64,000 nt of DNA from Streptomyces sp. ISL-1 (lineage in GTDB: Bacteria; Actinomycetota; Actinomycetes; Streptomycetales; Streptomycetaceae), in NCBI RefSeq assembly GCF_018614585.1, contig NZ_JAGGOI010000005.1, positions 62,001-126,000 on the forward strand, written 5' to 3'. Of this stretch, positions 16,601 to 25,086 are shown one piece after another (within the stretch, counting starts at the first letter, position 1; each line of letters begins with the position of its first letter). The notes under the pieces were generated by a model that worked only from the letters and a program-made list of their open reading frames with translations, was not told the DNA's origin and made no database searches. A program made the translations under genes and the position numbers.

Positions 16601-19057
16601 ATGCGCGACTGGATCTGGGAGTACGAAGACTACGACCCGGAACAGGAGCGGCTGCGCGAGTCCCTGTGCACCCTCGGCAACGGCTACTTCGCGACTCGCG
16701 GCGCGGCCCCCGAGTGCGCGGCCGGCCCCGTCCACTATCCGGGTACGTACGCGGCGGGCTGCTACAACCGGCTGATCTCGCAGGTGGCGGGACGGCAGGT
16801 CGAGAACGAGGACATGGTCAACCTCCCCAACTGGCTGCCGCTGCGCTTTCGTACGGACGCCGGGAGCTGGCTCTCCCCGGACACCCACAAGGTCCTGGAC
16901 CACCACCAGAGGCTGGACCTGCGCGCCGGCACACTGGAGCGCACCCTGCGCTACGAGGACCCGAGCGGTCGGGGCCTGGCGGTGAGGCAGCTTCGCCTGG
17001 TGCACATGGCCTACCCTCATCTGGCCCTGCTGCGCACCGAGTTCACCGCCGACGGCTGGTCCGGGGAGATCGAGGTCGAGTCGGCGCTCGACGGAGCGGT
17101 CACCAATTCCGGCGTCGAGCGCTACCGGCAGCTGGCCGGCCGTCACCTCACCCACGTCCACACCGGGACGTCGGCCCCGGACACCATGTGGCTGCGCTGC
17201 CGCACCAGTACCTCCGACATCGAGATCGGCCTGGCGGCCCGCACCGTGGCCGACGTGGCAGGCATGGGCGACCTGGCCGGCATCCCGGCCCCGGCCGAGG
17301 CGACCACTCGCCATCACAAGCGGCGGGTCGCCCAGCTCCTGCGCCTTACCCTGACCCCGGGCCGGACCGTCACCGTCGACAAGACGATCGCCCTGCACAC
17401 CTCCCGCGACCCGGCCATCAGCGAGCCACTGCACGCCGCGGTCGACCGGCTGAACCGCGCCCCGGACTTCGACGCCCTGCTGGCCTCGCACCGCACGGCC
17501 TGGCGCCAGCTGTGGCGTACCGCCGAACTCGACGTCCCGAACAGCGCGGGCCCGATCCTGCGACTCCACCTCTTCCACGTCCTGCAGACGCTCTCCCCGC
17601 ACACCGCCGAACTCGACGTCGGCGTCCCGGCCCGCGGCCTGCACGGCGAGGCATACCGAGGCCATGTCTTCTGGGACGAACTTTTCGTCCTGCCCCATCT
17701 GAACCTGCACTTCCCTGAGGTCTCGCGGGCCCTGCTCAGCTACCGCCACCGGCGCCTGGAGAGGGCCTGCTTCGCCGCTCGCGACGCCGGCCGGGCGGGG
17801 GCCATGTACCCCTGGCAGAGCGGCAGCGACGGCCGCGAGGAGACCCAGCAACTGCATCTCAACCCGCTGTCGGGGCGCTGGCTGCCCGATCACTCCCGGC
17901 TTCAGCTCCACGTCGGCTCGGCGATCGCGTACAACGTGTGGCAGTACTGCGAGGCGAGCGGCGACCTGGAGTTCCTGCACACCAAGGGCGCCGAAATGCT
18001 GCTGCAGATCGCCCGGTTCTGGGCCGACGCGGCGGCGTACGACCAGACGCTCGGCCGCTACCGGATCCGCGGGGTCCTGGGCCCCGACGAGTACCACGAC
18101 GCCTACCCCGGAGCGAAGGAACCCGGCCTCGACGACAACGCGTACACCAACGTCACCGCTGCCTGGGTGCTCGCCCGCGCCCTCGACGTACTGCGCAGTC
18201 TCCCGGAGCCACGCCGCCGGGATCTCGTCGAACGCACCGGACTCGCCGACGGCGAACTCGACGAGTGGGAGGAGGTCTCCCGCAAGCTGCATGTCCCCTT
18301 CCACGCCGGGATGATCAGCCAGTTCGAGGGCTACGGCGAACTCAGAGAACTCGACTGGGACATCTACCGGGACCGCTACGGCGACATCCGGCGACTCGAC
18401 CGGATCCTGGAGGCCGAAGGGGACACGGTCAACAACTACCAGGCGTCCAAGCAGGCCGACGTGCTGATGCTCGGCTATCTCTTCTCACCGGCCGAACTCC
18501 GTGGCCTCTTCCGCCGGCTGGGATACGAGCTGAACGACTCCGTCTGGCACCGCACCGTGGACCACTATCTGCGCCGTACCAGCCACGGCTCGACGCTCAG
18601 CAGCCTCGTGCACGGCTGGGTGCTGGCGAGGGTGCGGCGCGCGGAGGCCTGGGCGTTCTGCCAGGAGGCGCTGGCCGGGGACATCGCCGATCTGCAGGGC
18701 GGCACGACGGGGGAGGGCATTCACCTCGGCGCGATGGCCGGCACCCTCGATCTCGTACAGCGGGGACTGACCGGCCTGGAGACGCGGGGCGGCGCGCTGT
18801 GGCTCGATCCCGTGCCGCTGCCGGAGCTGTCGGAGTACGGCTTCGCGATCCGCTACCAGGGGCACTGGGGCGTACGGCTCCGGCTGAGCGCGGGACAACT
18901 GGAGATCACCGTGCCCGACTCCGACCGGTCACCGATCGACATCGCCCTGCCGGACCGCACGGTCTCCGTGGCGCCCGGCGAATCGTGCACCCTCCTCACC
19001 CTGTCCCAGGAAGAGCCCATGGGTCACGACGGGACAACAATCGAGTATCAGGCGTGA
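16601..19057 (+). CDS. Glycoside hydrolase family 65 (maltose/trehalose/kojibiose phosphorylase type)
   Basis: 818-aa enzyme of the GH65 fold: N-terminal beta-sandwich (LGNGYFATRGA near residue 27), an (alpha/alpha)6 barrel and a small C-terminal beta domain (VRLRLSAGQLEITVPD). Barrel landmarks are HVFWDELFVLP, AMYPWQSGSDGREE and RGVLGPDEYHDA; the Glu of GPDEYH is the expected general acid. Such enzymes phosphorolyse an alpha-linked glucose disaccharide into beta-glucose-1-phosphate and glucose. The substrate (trehalose, maltose, kojibiose or nigerose) cannot be fixed from sequence alone. Its place directly after the beta-PGM-like gene supports phosphorolysis over hydrolysis. Confidence 0.93.
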   Translation: MRDWIWEYEDYDPEQERLRESLCTLGNGYFATRGAAPECAAGPVHYPGTYAAGCYNRLISQVAGRQVENEDMVNLPNWLPLRFRTDAGSWLSPDTHKVLDHHQRLDLRAGTLERTLRYEDPSGRGLAVRQLRLVHMAYPHLALLRTEFTADGWSGEIEVESALDGAVTNSGVERYRQLAGRHLTHVHTGTSAPDTMWLRCRTSTSDIEIGLAARTVADVAGMGDLAGIPAPAEATTRHHKRRVAQLLRLTLTPGRTVTVDKTIALHTSRDPAISEPLHAAVDRLNRAPDFDALLASHRTAWRQLWRTAELDVPNSAGPILRLHLFHVLQTLSPHTAELDVGVPARGLHGEAYRGHVFWDELFVLPHLNLHFPEVSRALLSYRHRRLERACFAARDAGRAGAMYPWQSGSDGREETQQLHLNPLSGRWLPDHSRLQLHVGSAIAYNVWQYCEASGDLEFLHTKGAEMLLQIARFWADAAAYDQTLGRYRIRGVLGPDEYHDAYPGAKEPGLDDNAYTNVTAAWVLARALDVLRSLPEPRRRDLVERTGLADGELDEWEEVSRKLHVPFHAGMISQFEGYGELRELDWDIYRDRYGDIRRLDRILEAEGDTVNNYQASKQADVLMLGYLFSPAELRGLFRRLGYELNDSVWHRTVDHYLRRTSHGSTLSSLVHGWVLARVRRAEAWAFCQEALAGDIADLQGGTTGEGIHLGAMAGTLDLVQRGLTGLETRGGALWLDPVPLPELSEYGFAIRYQGHWGVRLRLSAGQLEITVPDSDRSPIDIALPDRTVSVAPGESCTLLTLSQEEPMGHDGTTIEYQA

Positions 19058-19100
19058 GGCGACTCGGACTCGTGCCGCACAGCCGGTGCGACCCGCGGCC

Positions 19101-19394
19101 CTACGCCCCCACTGTCCAGCTGTACGGCGGACCGAGCGGCGCTTCCGCCCCGGCGCCCACCCTCTCCATGTCGCGGTCGGCCACCCGCATCAAATGACCA
19201 GCGAGGTCTTTGAGCGCGCGGCTCGCCGCGAGCTCGTCACCGATCTCGGGTACGTCCGCGTCCTCCGCGCTGCACCGTGCGGTCCCCTGCCCGGTGAGCG
19301 TCGAGGAGCCGGTGTCCAGCACCGCTCGCGCCTGTGTCGTTCCGTCCTCCTCGGACAGGTACAGCCCGACCTTCCATTCCAGGGTCCGTTTCAT
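19101..19394 (-). CDS. DUF1876 (dsRBD-like) stress protein, copy A
   Basis: 97-aa protein of the DUF1876 family, with a strong GAGGAGG before the ATG at 19394. It starts MKRTLEWKVGLYLSEEDGTT, contains IGDELAASRALKDLAGHLM and ends PPYSWTVGA. The family includes mycobacterial Rv1738, a hypoxia-induced protein whose fold resembles ribosome hibernation factors (established knowledge), so a role in translational quiescence under stress is plausible but unproven here. It converges with the GH65 gene and follows the KimA-like gene on the same strand after 119 bp. A close paralogue lies at 23169-23468. Confidence 0.88.
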   Translation of the reverse strand: MKRTLEWKVGLYLSEEDGTTQARAVLDTGSSTLTGQGTARCSAEDADVPEIGDELAASRALKDLAGHLMRVADRDMERVGAGAEAPLGPPYSWTVGA

Positions 19395-19513
19395 GGCCTA
19401 CCTCCTCGCGCACCACGCGTCCGCAGTCGGGGCACCGCCGTGTGGTCCTGTCTCCAGGGTCCTCCCACCCGCGTCCGGCCGCGAGGCCCGGGGCCCGTTC
19501 GCCGTCGTTGCGG

Positions 19514-21550
19514 TCACCGGTGTGTGCTGACGTCTTCGCTCTTGCGTGTCGCGGTGGGTTCTCCGCGCCGGACGGAGCCGGGGGCGCGGGCGGCCGGGTG
19601 GTCGGCGCGGGCGGAGGAGCTGAGTTGCCAGGGGACGCTAGTGACCATGACGCCCGGGGTGAACAGCAGGCGGCTCTTGAGCCACAGCGCGGACTGGTTG
19701 TGCAGCAGGTTTTCCCACCAATGGCCGACGACGTACTCGGGGATGAAGACCGCGACCACATCCCGCGGGCTGTCGCGGCTGACGGAGCGGACGTACTCCA
19801 TGACGGAGCGGGTGATCTCGCGGTAGGGGGAGTCGAGGACCTTCAGCGGTACGTCGATGCCGTACTCCTCCCACTGACGTTTGAGCGCGACGGATGCGTC
19901 GCGGTCGACCGCGACAGTGAGGGCTTCCAGGTGGTCGGGCCGGAATGCGCGGGCGTAGGCCAGTGCCCGCAGGGTCGGCTTGTGGATGGTGGAGACCAGA
20001 ACGATGGCCAGGACGCGGGAGGGCGGCACCAACTCGCTGCGCGGGTCGGTGACCGCGAGTTCGGCCGCGACGGCGTCGTAGTGACGGCGGATGCCCCGCA
20101 TCATGACCCACAGCAGGACCGCGGCGAGCACCGCCAGCCAGGCGCCCTGGGTGAACTTGGTGGCCAGCACGATTACCAGGACGAATCCCGTGATCACCGC
20201 GCCCACACCGTTCACGACACGCGTCATGCGGTGGCGACGGCGCAGGCCCGGGTCGGTCTCGGTGCGCAGCTCGCGGTTCCAGTGCCGCACCATGCCCGTC
20301 TGGGAGAGCGTGAAGGAGGTGAACACGCCCAGAATGTAGAGGTGGATGAGGCTGGTGACATTGGCCTTGTACGCCCACAGCAGCAGGCCGGCCACGACGG
20401 CGAGGGCCAGGATGCCGTTGGAGAAGGCGAGCCGGTCGCCGCGGTTGTGCAACTGGCGCGGCAGGTATCGGTGCTGCGCGAGGATCGAGGCGAGCAGGGG
20501 GAAGCCGTTGAAGGCGGTGTTCGCGGCGAGGATCAGCACCAGGGCGGTGGCGGCCTGGATGAAATAGAAGCCGACGCTGTTGTCTCCGCCGAAGACGGAG
20601 GAGGCGAGCTGGGCGATGACGGTGCGCTGGGTGTACGAGGTGCAGTCGCCCGGCAGTCCGGTCAGCCGGCAGGGGTCTTGGACGATGTGCACCTTGGCGA
20701 CGATCGCGAGCGTGGTGACGCCGACGAACATCGTGATGGCGATGATGCCCATCGCGGCCAGGGTGGCCGCGGCGTTCTTGGACTTGGGCTTGCGGAACGC
20801 CGGCACTCCGTTGGAGATGGCCTCCACGCCGGTCAGTGCCGTACAGCCACTGGAGAACGCGCGCAGGACGACCATCACCAGGGCCAGTCCTGCCAGGTTC
20901 GCCTCCCCGGGTTCCGGCACGATGCCGTACTTGGCGCTCTCGGCCGACGGCGCGTCACCGAGCAGGTAGCGGAACAGGCCCGTGCCGACCATGATCAGTA
21001 CGCCGCCGATGAACAGGTACGTCGGGGCCGCGAACGCCTGGCCGGATTCGCGTACGCCGCGCAGGTTCATCGCGGTCAGGAGGGCGACGAAGATGAGGGC
21101 CAGCGGCACCCGTTGATCGACCAGGGCGGGCACCGCCGAGATGATGTTGTCCACGCCGGAGGCGACCGAGACGGCCACGGTCATCACGTAGTCGACCAGC
21201 AGCGAGGCGGCGACCACGAGACCGGCGGACGGCCCCAGGTTCGTCGAGGCCACTTCATAGGAGCCGCCGCCGCTCGGATACGCGTGCACCACCTGGCGGT
21301 ACGAGAGCACCACCACCGTCATCAGCGCCACGACCGCGCCCGCGATCCACGGCGTGAAGTGCAGGTAGGCCAGGCCGCCCAGGGTGAGCACCAGCAGGAT
21401 CTCCTGCGTGGCGTAGGCGACGGAGGACAGCGGGTCGGAGGCGAAGATCGGCAGGGCGAGACGTTTGGGCAGGAGCGTCTCGCCCAGCTCCTCGCTGCGC
21501 CTGGCCCGGCCGATGACCAGCCGCTTGAGTAGCCCCGTCAGGTTGAACAC
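19514..21550 (-). CDS. APC superfamily transporter, KimA-like
   Basis: 678-aa integral membrane protein from a GTG at 21550. The start of the transmembrane core (LPKRLALPIFASDPLSSVAYA) and twelve or so hydrophobic helices match the KimA/YdaO branch of the APC superfamily; B. subtilis KimA is a high-affinity potassium/proton symporter inhibited by c-di-AMP. A cytoplasmic C-terminal domain of about 200 residues (from RVLAIVLVSTIHKPT) follows, as in KimA. The last 35 residues are disordered and polar. Potassium import is the best guess; amino-acid transport is the alternative. It lies between the two DUF1876 genes in the stress island. Confidence 0.85.
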   Translation of the reverse strand: MFNLTGLLKRLVIGRARRSEELGETLLPKRLALPIFASDPLSSVAYATQEILLVLTLGGLAYLHFTPWIAGAVVALMTVVVLSYRQVVHAYPSGGGSYEVASTNLGPSAGLVVAASLLVDYVMTVAVSVASGVDNIISAVPALVDQRVPLALIFVALLTAMNLRGVRESGQAFAAPTYLFIGGVLIMVGTGLFRYLLGDAPSAESAKYGIVPEPGEANLAGLALVMVVLRAFSSGCTALTGVEAISNGVPAFRKPKSKNAAATLAAMGIIAITMFVGVTTLAIVAKVHIVQDPCRLTGLPGDCTSYTQRTVIAQLASSVFGGDNSVGFYFIQAATALVLILAANTAFNGFPLLASILAQHRYLPRQLHNRGDRLAFSNGILALAVVAGLLLWAYKANVTSLIHLYILGVFTSFTLSQTGMVRHWNRELRTETDPGLRRRHRMTRVVNGVGAVITGFVLVIVLATKFTQGAWLAVLAAVLLWVMMRGIRRHYDAVAAELAVTDPRSELVPPSRVLAIVLVSTIHKPTLRALAYARAFRPDHLEALTVAVDRDASVALKRQWEEYGIDVPLKVLDSPYREITRSVMEYVRSVSRDSPRDVVAVFIPEYVVGHWWENLLHNQSALWLKSRLLFTPGVMVTSVPWQLSSSARADHPAARAPGSVRRGEPTATRKSEDVSTHR

Positions 21551-21619
21551 GGCGCGAGCGTAAGCGGCACCACCCGCTCTGCAGCACGCTGCGACGGGGG
21601 GAGCGGCATCAAGAACTCG

Positions 21620-21697
21620 TTAGATCCCCTGCTGCTGCGTGCATATGGCGCAATTACCCGCGCGGCAGCCGACCGGAGCCGTGGCTTTGATCCCGTC
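21620..21697 (-). pseudogene. Possible 2Fe-2S ferredoxin-domain remnant
   Basis: Within the 344-bp space between the divergent KimA-like and PLP-enzyme genes, the minus strand reads DGIKATAPVGCRAGNCAICT and stops soon after. The C-x4-C-x2-C spacing and the GCRAGNC wording resemble the cluster loop of plant-type [2Fe-2S] ferredoxin domains. The fourth Cys and the rest of the fold are absent, and the upstream in-frame sequence is not recognisable, so this can only be a fragment. Chance resemblance is possible. Nothing else coding is visible in 21551-21894. Confidence 0.3.
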
Positions 21698-21894
21698 ACG
21701 GCCCGGACGCGCCGGCAATCGCCGGCCGCGACAGGGAAGCCCCGCGCCGAAACGCAGAACAGGCCTTCGCGCCGCTGCCACGCGTTGCACCAGCATGAAC
21801 AGCAAGCCCTCTGGCAGCGTCACGGCGCAACGGGCTGTCCTGGGGCATGATGATCTGCGAACACGACTGAGGCGCCGCGGCAAGGGTGGTGACG

Positions 21895-22896
21895 ATGACC
21901 CCGCACGGCGAGACTCCGCAACGGGCAGCGCTGGGCACATGGCCGACCCCGCTCGAGCCCATGCCACGGCTGGCCCGTGCGCTCGGGCTGGGCACGGACG
22001 ACCTGTGGGTCAAGCGCGACGACCTCACCTCCCTGGGCGGCGGTGGGAACAAGGTACGCAAGCTCGAGTGGACCTGCGGCGCGGCGCTGGCCGGTGGCGC
22101 CACCGTCCTGGTGACCACGGGTGCGCCACAGAGCAACCACGCGCGTTTGACCGCCGCCGCGGGGGCCCGGCTGGGCCTGGACGTCGTACTCGTGCTCGCC
22201 GGCGGCCCCGGAGCCTCGGCCTCCGGGAACCTGGCGCTCGACGGTCTCTTCGGCGCCACGGTCGTATGGGCCGGTGTCGCCGACGACGAGGCGCTCGCCT
22301 CAACCGCTGAGGAGGTGGCTGAAGAGCTGCGGCGGCGGGGCGCTGTGCCGGCGCTGATCCCTTTCGGCGGTTCCAGCGTCATCGGCGCGCGCGGCTACGC
22401 CGAGTGCGGGCGCGAACTCCACACGCAGGCCCCGGATTTGGCGACCGTAGTCGTCGCGGTCGGCTCAGGTGGCACCATGGCCGGCCTCGTCGACCAGCTG
22501 GGCGCCGAGCGCGTGCTCGGCGTCCATTGCGGCGCCGTCGGCGATCCGGCCGGGACCGTGTCCGCGCTGGCCTCCGGCCTGTCCGGCACCCATTGCGCGC
22601 CGAAGACGCTGAGACTGCGTCTCGATCAGGTGGGCGACGGCTATGGCGTACTGACCGAGCGGGCGATGGCGGCGCTGACCCTGACCGCCCGCACCGAGGG
22701 CATCGTGCTCGACCCGATCTACACCGGCCGCGCGATGGCCGGCCTGATCGCAGCGATCCAGGAGGGCGACGTCGTCGCGGGGCAGCGCACGCTCTTCCTG
22801 CACTCGGGTGGCCTGCCCGGCCTCTTCGGCCATCCGGCGACGCTCGCGAAAGCAGAGGCCGCGCTGACCGTCGAAGACCGTCCCGATCCGCGTTGA
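21895..22896 (+). CDS. PLP-dependent D-cysteine desulfhydrase / ACC deaminase family protein
   Basis: 333-aa fold-type II PLP enzyme. The schiff-base Lys is in GGGGNKVRKLEW, the phosphate-binding loop is GSGGTMAG, and TTGAPQSNHAR is the conserved substrate-loop segment; PIYTGRAMAGL and HSGGLPGLFG near the C-terminus match D-cysteine desulfhydrases. I prefer the ATG at 21895 with AAGGG eight bases upstream; in-frame GTGs lie at 21886 and 21889. The reaction would release pyruvate, ammonia and sulfide from D-cysteine, or ketobutyrate from ACC. It is transcribed away from the KimA-like gene and lies close to a CysRS-like gene, which hints at a cysteine/sulfur theme. Confidence 0.9.
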   Translation: MTPHGETPQRAALGTWPTPLEPMPRLARALGLGTDDLWVKRDDLTSLGGGGNKVRKLEWTCGAALAGGATVLVTTGAPQSNHARLTAAAGARLGLDVVLVLAGGPGASASGNLALDGLFGATVVWAGVADDEALASTAEEVAEELRRRGAVPALIPFGGSSVIGARGYAECGRELHTQAPDLATVVVAVGSGGTMAGLVDQLGAERVLGVHCGAVGDPAGTVSALASGLSGTHCAPKTLRLRLDQVGDGYGVLTERAMAALTLTARTEGIVLDPIYTGRAMAGLIAAIQEGDVVAGQRTLFLHSGGLPGLFGHPATLAKAEAALTVEDRPDPR

Positions 22897-23168
22897 GGGG
22901 CGGTTGCGGCGAGGTGCCGCGCCCGGCACGCTCGATCGCGCCCTCCACGCTGACGGGACGGTCGTCGACCGGCGCCAGGAAGCGGGTGAGCGTCCGTACG
23001 ACGAGTGCCTCGCCGAGCTGGGCGCGCATTGCGTCACTGAGTTTGAAAACCAGACTTACGATCGCCGCATTACCCCGGCAGGTTGGCGGAGTGAACTGGG
23101 TGGATCCTGGAGTCAGGACCGCGTCGTGGTGGCGCACTCGGGCCCGGACGCGGGCGAGGAGGTGTGCG

Positions 23169-23468
23169 ATGACTCGGACGCTGGAGTGGAGCGTCCGCCT
23201 CCACCTGTCGGAGGAGGACGGCACGACCAAGGCCCGCGCGGTACTGGACACCGGTACCGCTACCCTCACCGGCCACGGGGTCGCTCGCTGCAACCCCCAG
23301 GACGTCGACATCCCCACCATCGGCGACGAGCTTGCGGCCAGCCGCGCGATGAGGGACGTCGCGAGACAGCTGATGAGGGCGGCCGACACTGAGCTCGAGG
23401 CCGTGGGCGCCGGATCGACGAGCGGGCGCGCCGCACCGCCGTACAGCTGGTCGGACATGGCGACATAG
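23169..23468 (+). CDS. DUF1876 (dsRBD-like) stress protein, copy B
   Basis: 99-aa paralogue of the protein at 19101-19394, starting MTRTLEWSVRLHLSEEDGTT with GAGGAGG upstream. The shared core includes KARAVLDTG, IGDELAASRA and the PPYSW ending; differences are spread along the protein, so this is not a recent duplication. It is oriented opposite to copy A, the two flanking the KimA-like and PLP-enzyme genes. The 272 bp upstream (22897-23168) contain no other recognisable gene. A ribosome-associated dormancy role is inferred from the family only. Confidence 0.88.
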   Translation: MTRTLEWSVRLHLSEEDGTTKARAVLDTGTATLTGHGVARCNPQDVDIPTIGDELAASRAMRDVARQLMRAADTELEAVGAGSTSGRAAPPYSWSDMAT

Positions 23469-23605
23469 GAGCTGCGCGCGGCCCCGCAGGTGGCCGGGCG
23501 ACCGGGGGCGGCACGCGATGCCGAGGACGTCGGGCACCCGACCGGCCCGGCGTCGCGGGGCGCCCGGGGGAGGGGGCCGTACCCGAGGGCGTTCACCATC
23601 GTTAC

Positions 23606-23634
23606 GGGACCCATCGCCGAGGGCCCATCGCCGA
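23606..23634 (+). repeat. Tandem GGGACCCATCGCCGA-type repeat, candidate operator
   Basis: Two near-identical units abut: GGGACCCATCGCCGA (23606-23620) and GGGCCCATCGCCGA (23621-23634), flanked by GTTACGG on both sides (23601 and 23641). They lie about 75 bp before the CysRS-like gene. GGGAC-type half sites are the hallmark of DevR/DosR-family dormancy boxes, but the arrangement here is direct rather than inverted, so identity as such a site is only a suggestion. Confidence 0.4.
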
Positions 23635-23709
23635 TCCGGGGTTACGGAAGACCCGCTGCCGCGTCGTTCGCGGTGCGGAGTCGGGGTCGGGGCGCCTAGG
23701 CTCGGCTGT

Positions 23710-24435
23710 GTGCTGCGCATCGTTGACGAACTGGCAGGCCGTGGGCCCCTGCGGATCTGCGCCCATGTGCCGCCGCCCGGCGGGCCGGGCGACCTGACCG
23801 GTCTGCGCGTGCTGCTGGTCGCCGATGTGCTGGCGCGCGTCGTCGAGCTGCGCGGCAGACACGTCCTGCTGGGGCGGACGGGTCCGGGGGTCCCGTCGGC
23901 CGCGGCCGTCGGCATCCGGCCGTCCGACGCCGACGGAACCCCGGACCACATCGCCGACATGCTCGGCGGACCACCCGGCGTACACCTCACCAACCGCGCC
24001 TACGAGGGCGGGGGCGGCGCCTCCCTCCAGGTGGCGGAGGCACATACCTCCGTGTCCCCGGCGGGACTTGAGGAGCGCGATCCGCTCGCCGTACGCCTGC
24101 TCCTGCTCTCCCACGCCCACCATGAGCCGACCGCGCTCCGTGCCGAAGCCCTCGACGAGGCCCGCCTTACGCTGGCTCGATGGCGGCGTGCCGTAGCCGA
24201 CTGGGCGGAGCAGCCGTCGATGCCGATGCCCATGGACCTCCTGCGCCCGGTCCGTGCCGGGCTGGAGGACGGACTCGGCACCCCCGCCGTACTCGACCTG
24301 CTGCGGGATCTGGAGACGGACACGGACGTGCCGGCCGGAGCGAAGTTCGAGACCTTCGCCCACCTGGACCGCGTCCTCGGCCTGGAACTCGCACGCGAGA
24401 CCGGCCGGCCGCACCCCGCCGGAGCGCCGGCGTGA
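23710..24435 (+). CDS. Degenerate cysteinyl-tRNA synthetase-like protein
   Basis: 241-aa protein from a GTG at 23710. Its layout tracks CysRS/MshC: an early Cys and Rossmann segment (ICAHV, then LRVLLVADVLARVVELRG), the helical part DPLAVRLLLLSHAHHEP with LRAEALDEARLTLARW, and a tail like the CysRS anticodon-stem domain (LEDGLGTPAVLDLLRDL, LDRVLGLEL). The HIGH motif is replaced by sequence around DLTGL, no KMSKS-like loop is seen, and the length is about half of a true CysRS. It is therefore unlikely to charge tRNA. A TAGGCT hexamer seven bases before the GTG suggests leaderless transcription. The stop overlaps the sixA start (GTGA). Confidence 0.75.
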   Translation: MLRIVDELAGRGPLRICAHVPPPGGPGDLTGLRVLLVADVLARVVELRGRHVLLGRTGPGVPSAAAVGIRPSDADGTPDHIADMLGGPPGVHLTNRAYEGGGGASLQVAEAHTSVSPAGLEERDPLAVRLLLLSHAHHEPTALRAEALDEARLTLARWRRAVADWAEQPSMPMPMDLLRPVRAGLEDGLGTPAVLDLLRDLETDTDVPAGAKFETFAHLDRVLGLELARETGRPHPAGAPA

Positions 24436-24950
24436 GCCCCCTGCGGCGGCTTGTCGTGCTGCGGCACGCCAAGGCCGCACGGCCCGAGGACGTTCCCGAC
24501 CATGAGCGCCCCCTCGCCCCGCGCGGGCTGCGAGACGCTCCCGCCGCCGGCCGCTGGCTGGCACAAGCCGATTGCCTGCCCGACCTTGTCCTGTGCTCCC
24601 CCGCCCGCCGTGCCCGCCAGACCTGGGAGCTTGCCGCCGCGCAGATGGGCAGCGCCCCGCCGGTGCGATACGACCCGCGCCTCTACGGGGCGGACGCCGA
24701 GGACATCCTCGAAGTCGCACGCGTAGTGCCCGCCGATGTCGGGACGGTGCTGCTGGTCGGACACAACCCCGGCCTTCAGGACCTGATCCTGCTGCTCGCC
24801 GGGGAGGCACTCGGCGGCACTCTGCAGCGCGCACAGACCAAGTTCCCCACCTCCGCCGTCGCCGTGCTGACCTGGCGTGGCACATGGTCCGCGCTCGCAC
24901 CGGGCGTCGCGCTGCTCACCGACCTGGCCGTTCCCCGCGGCGAGGGGTGA
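24432..24950 (+). CDS. sixA: SixA family phosphohistidine phosphatase
   Basis: 172-aa histidine phosphatase of the SixA branch. The catalytic motif is LVVLRHAKA (phospho-accepting His), with the second Arg in LCSPARRARQTWEL and the second catalytic His in LLVGHNPGLQDLI. It lacks the longer insertions of phosphoglycerate mutases, in line with SixA. The GTG at 24432 overlaps the preceding stop, so it is translationally coupled to the CysRS-like protein. E. coli SixA dephosphorylates a phosphotransfer protein, but the target in this organism is unknown. Confidence 0.92.
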   Translation: MSPLRRLVVLRHAKAARPEDVPDHERPLAPRGLRDAPAAGRWLAQADCLPDLVLCSPARRARQTWELAAAQMGSAPPVRYDPRLYGADAEDILEVARVVPADVGTVLLVGHNPGLQDLILLLAGEALGGTLQRAQTKFPTSAVAVLTWRGTWSALAPGVALLTDLAVPRGEG

Positions 24951-25019
24951 GCCCGGCGGGGCAGTGACTGCGGCGCGGTGAGCGCAGTGGTGCGCGTGTC
25001 GAACGCATGGCCGGGGCCG

Positions 25020-25040
25020 GGGACAGTCCATGGTGGTCCC
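25020..25040 (+). promoter_or_regulatory. GGGAC...GTCCC dyad before the DinB gene
   Basis: GGGAC (25020-25024) and GTCCC (25036-25040) form an inverted repeat with an 11-bp spacer; GGACAGTCC inside it is itself palindromic. It lies 46 bp before the chosen start. GGGAC/GTCCC halves recall dormancy-regulator boxes of the DevR family, although those have a 4-bp spacer, so this is a weak candidate. Confidence 0.3.
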
Positions 25041-25086
25041 GGAGACCAAACCTTCGCCGGGACCGCCCAGGACCAAGGATCAGTGG

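Noticed and set aside
19334..21532. 732-codon plus-strand frame opposite the KimA-like transporter
   Set aside because: Low-complexity His/Gln/Asp-rich shadow of hydrophobic codons; the real gene has twelve hydrophobic helices.
22897..23168. Minus-strand frame before the second DUF1876 gene
   Set aside because: Some helix-like sequence but no recognisable family or start; more likely 5' regulatory DNA.
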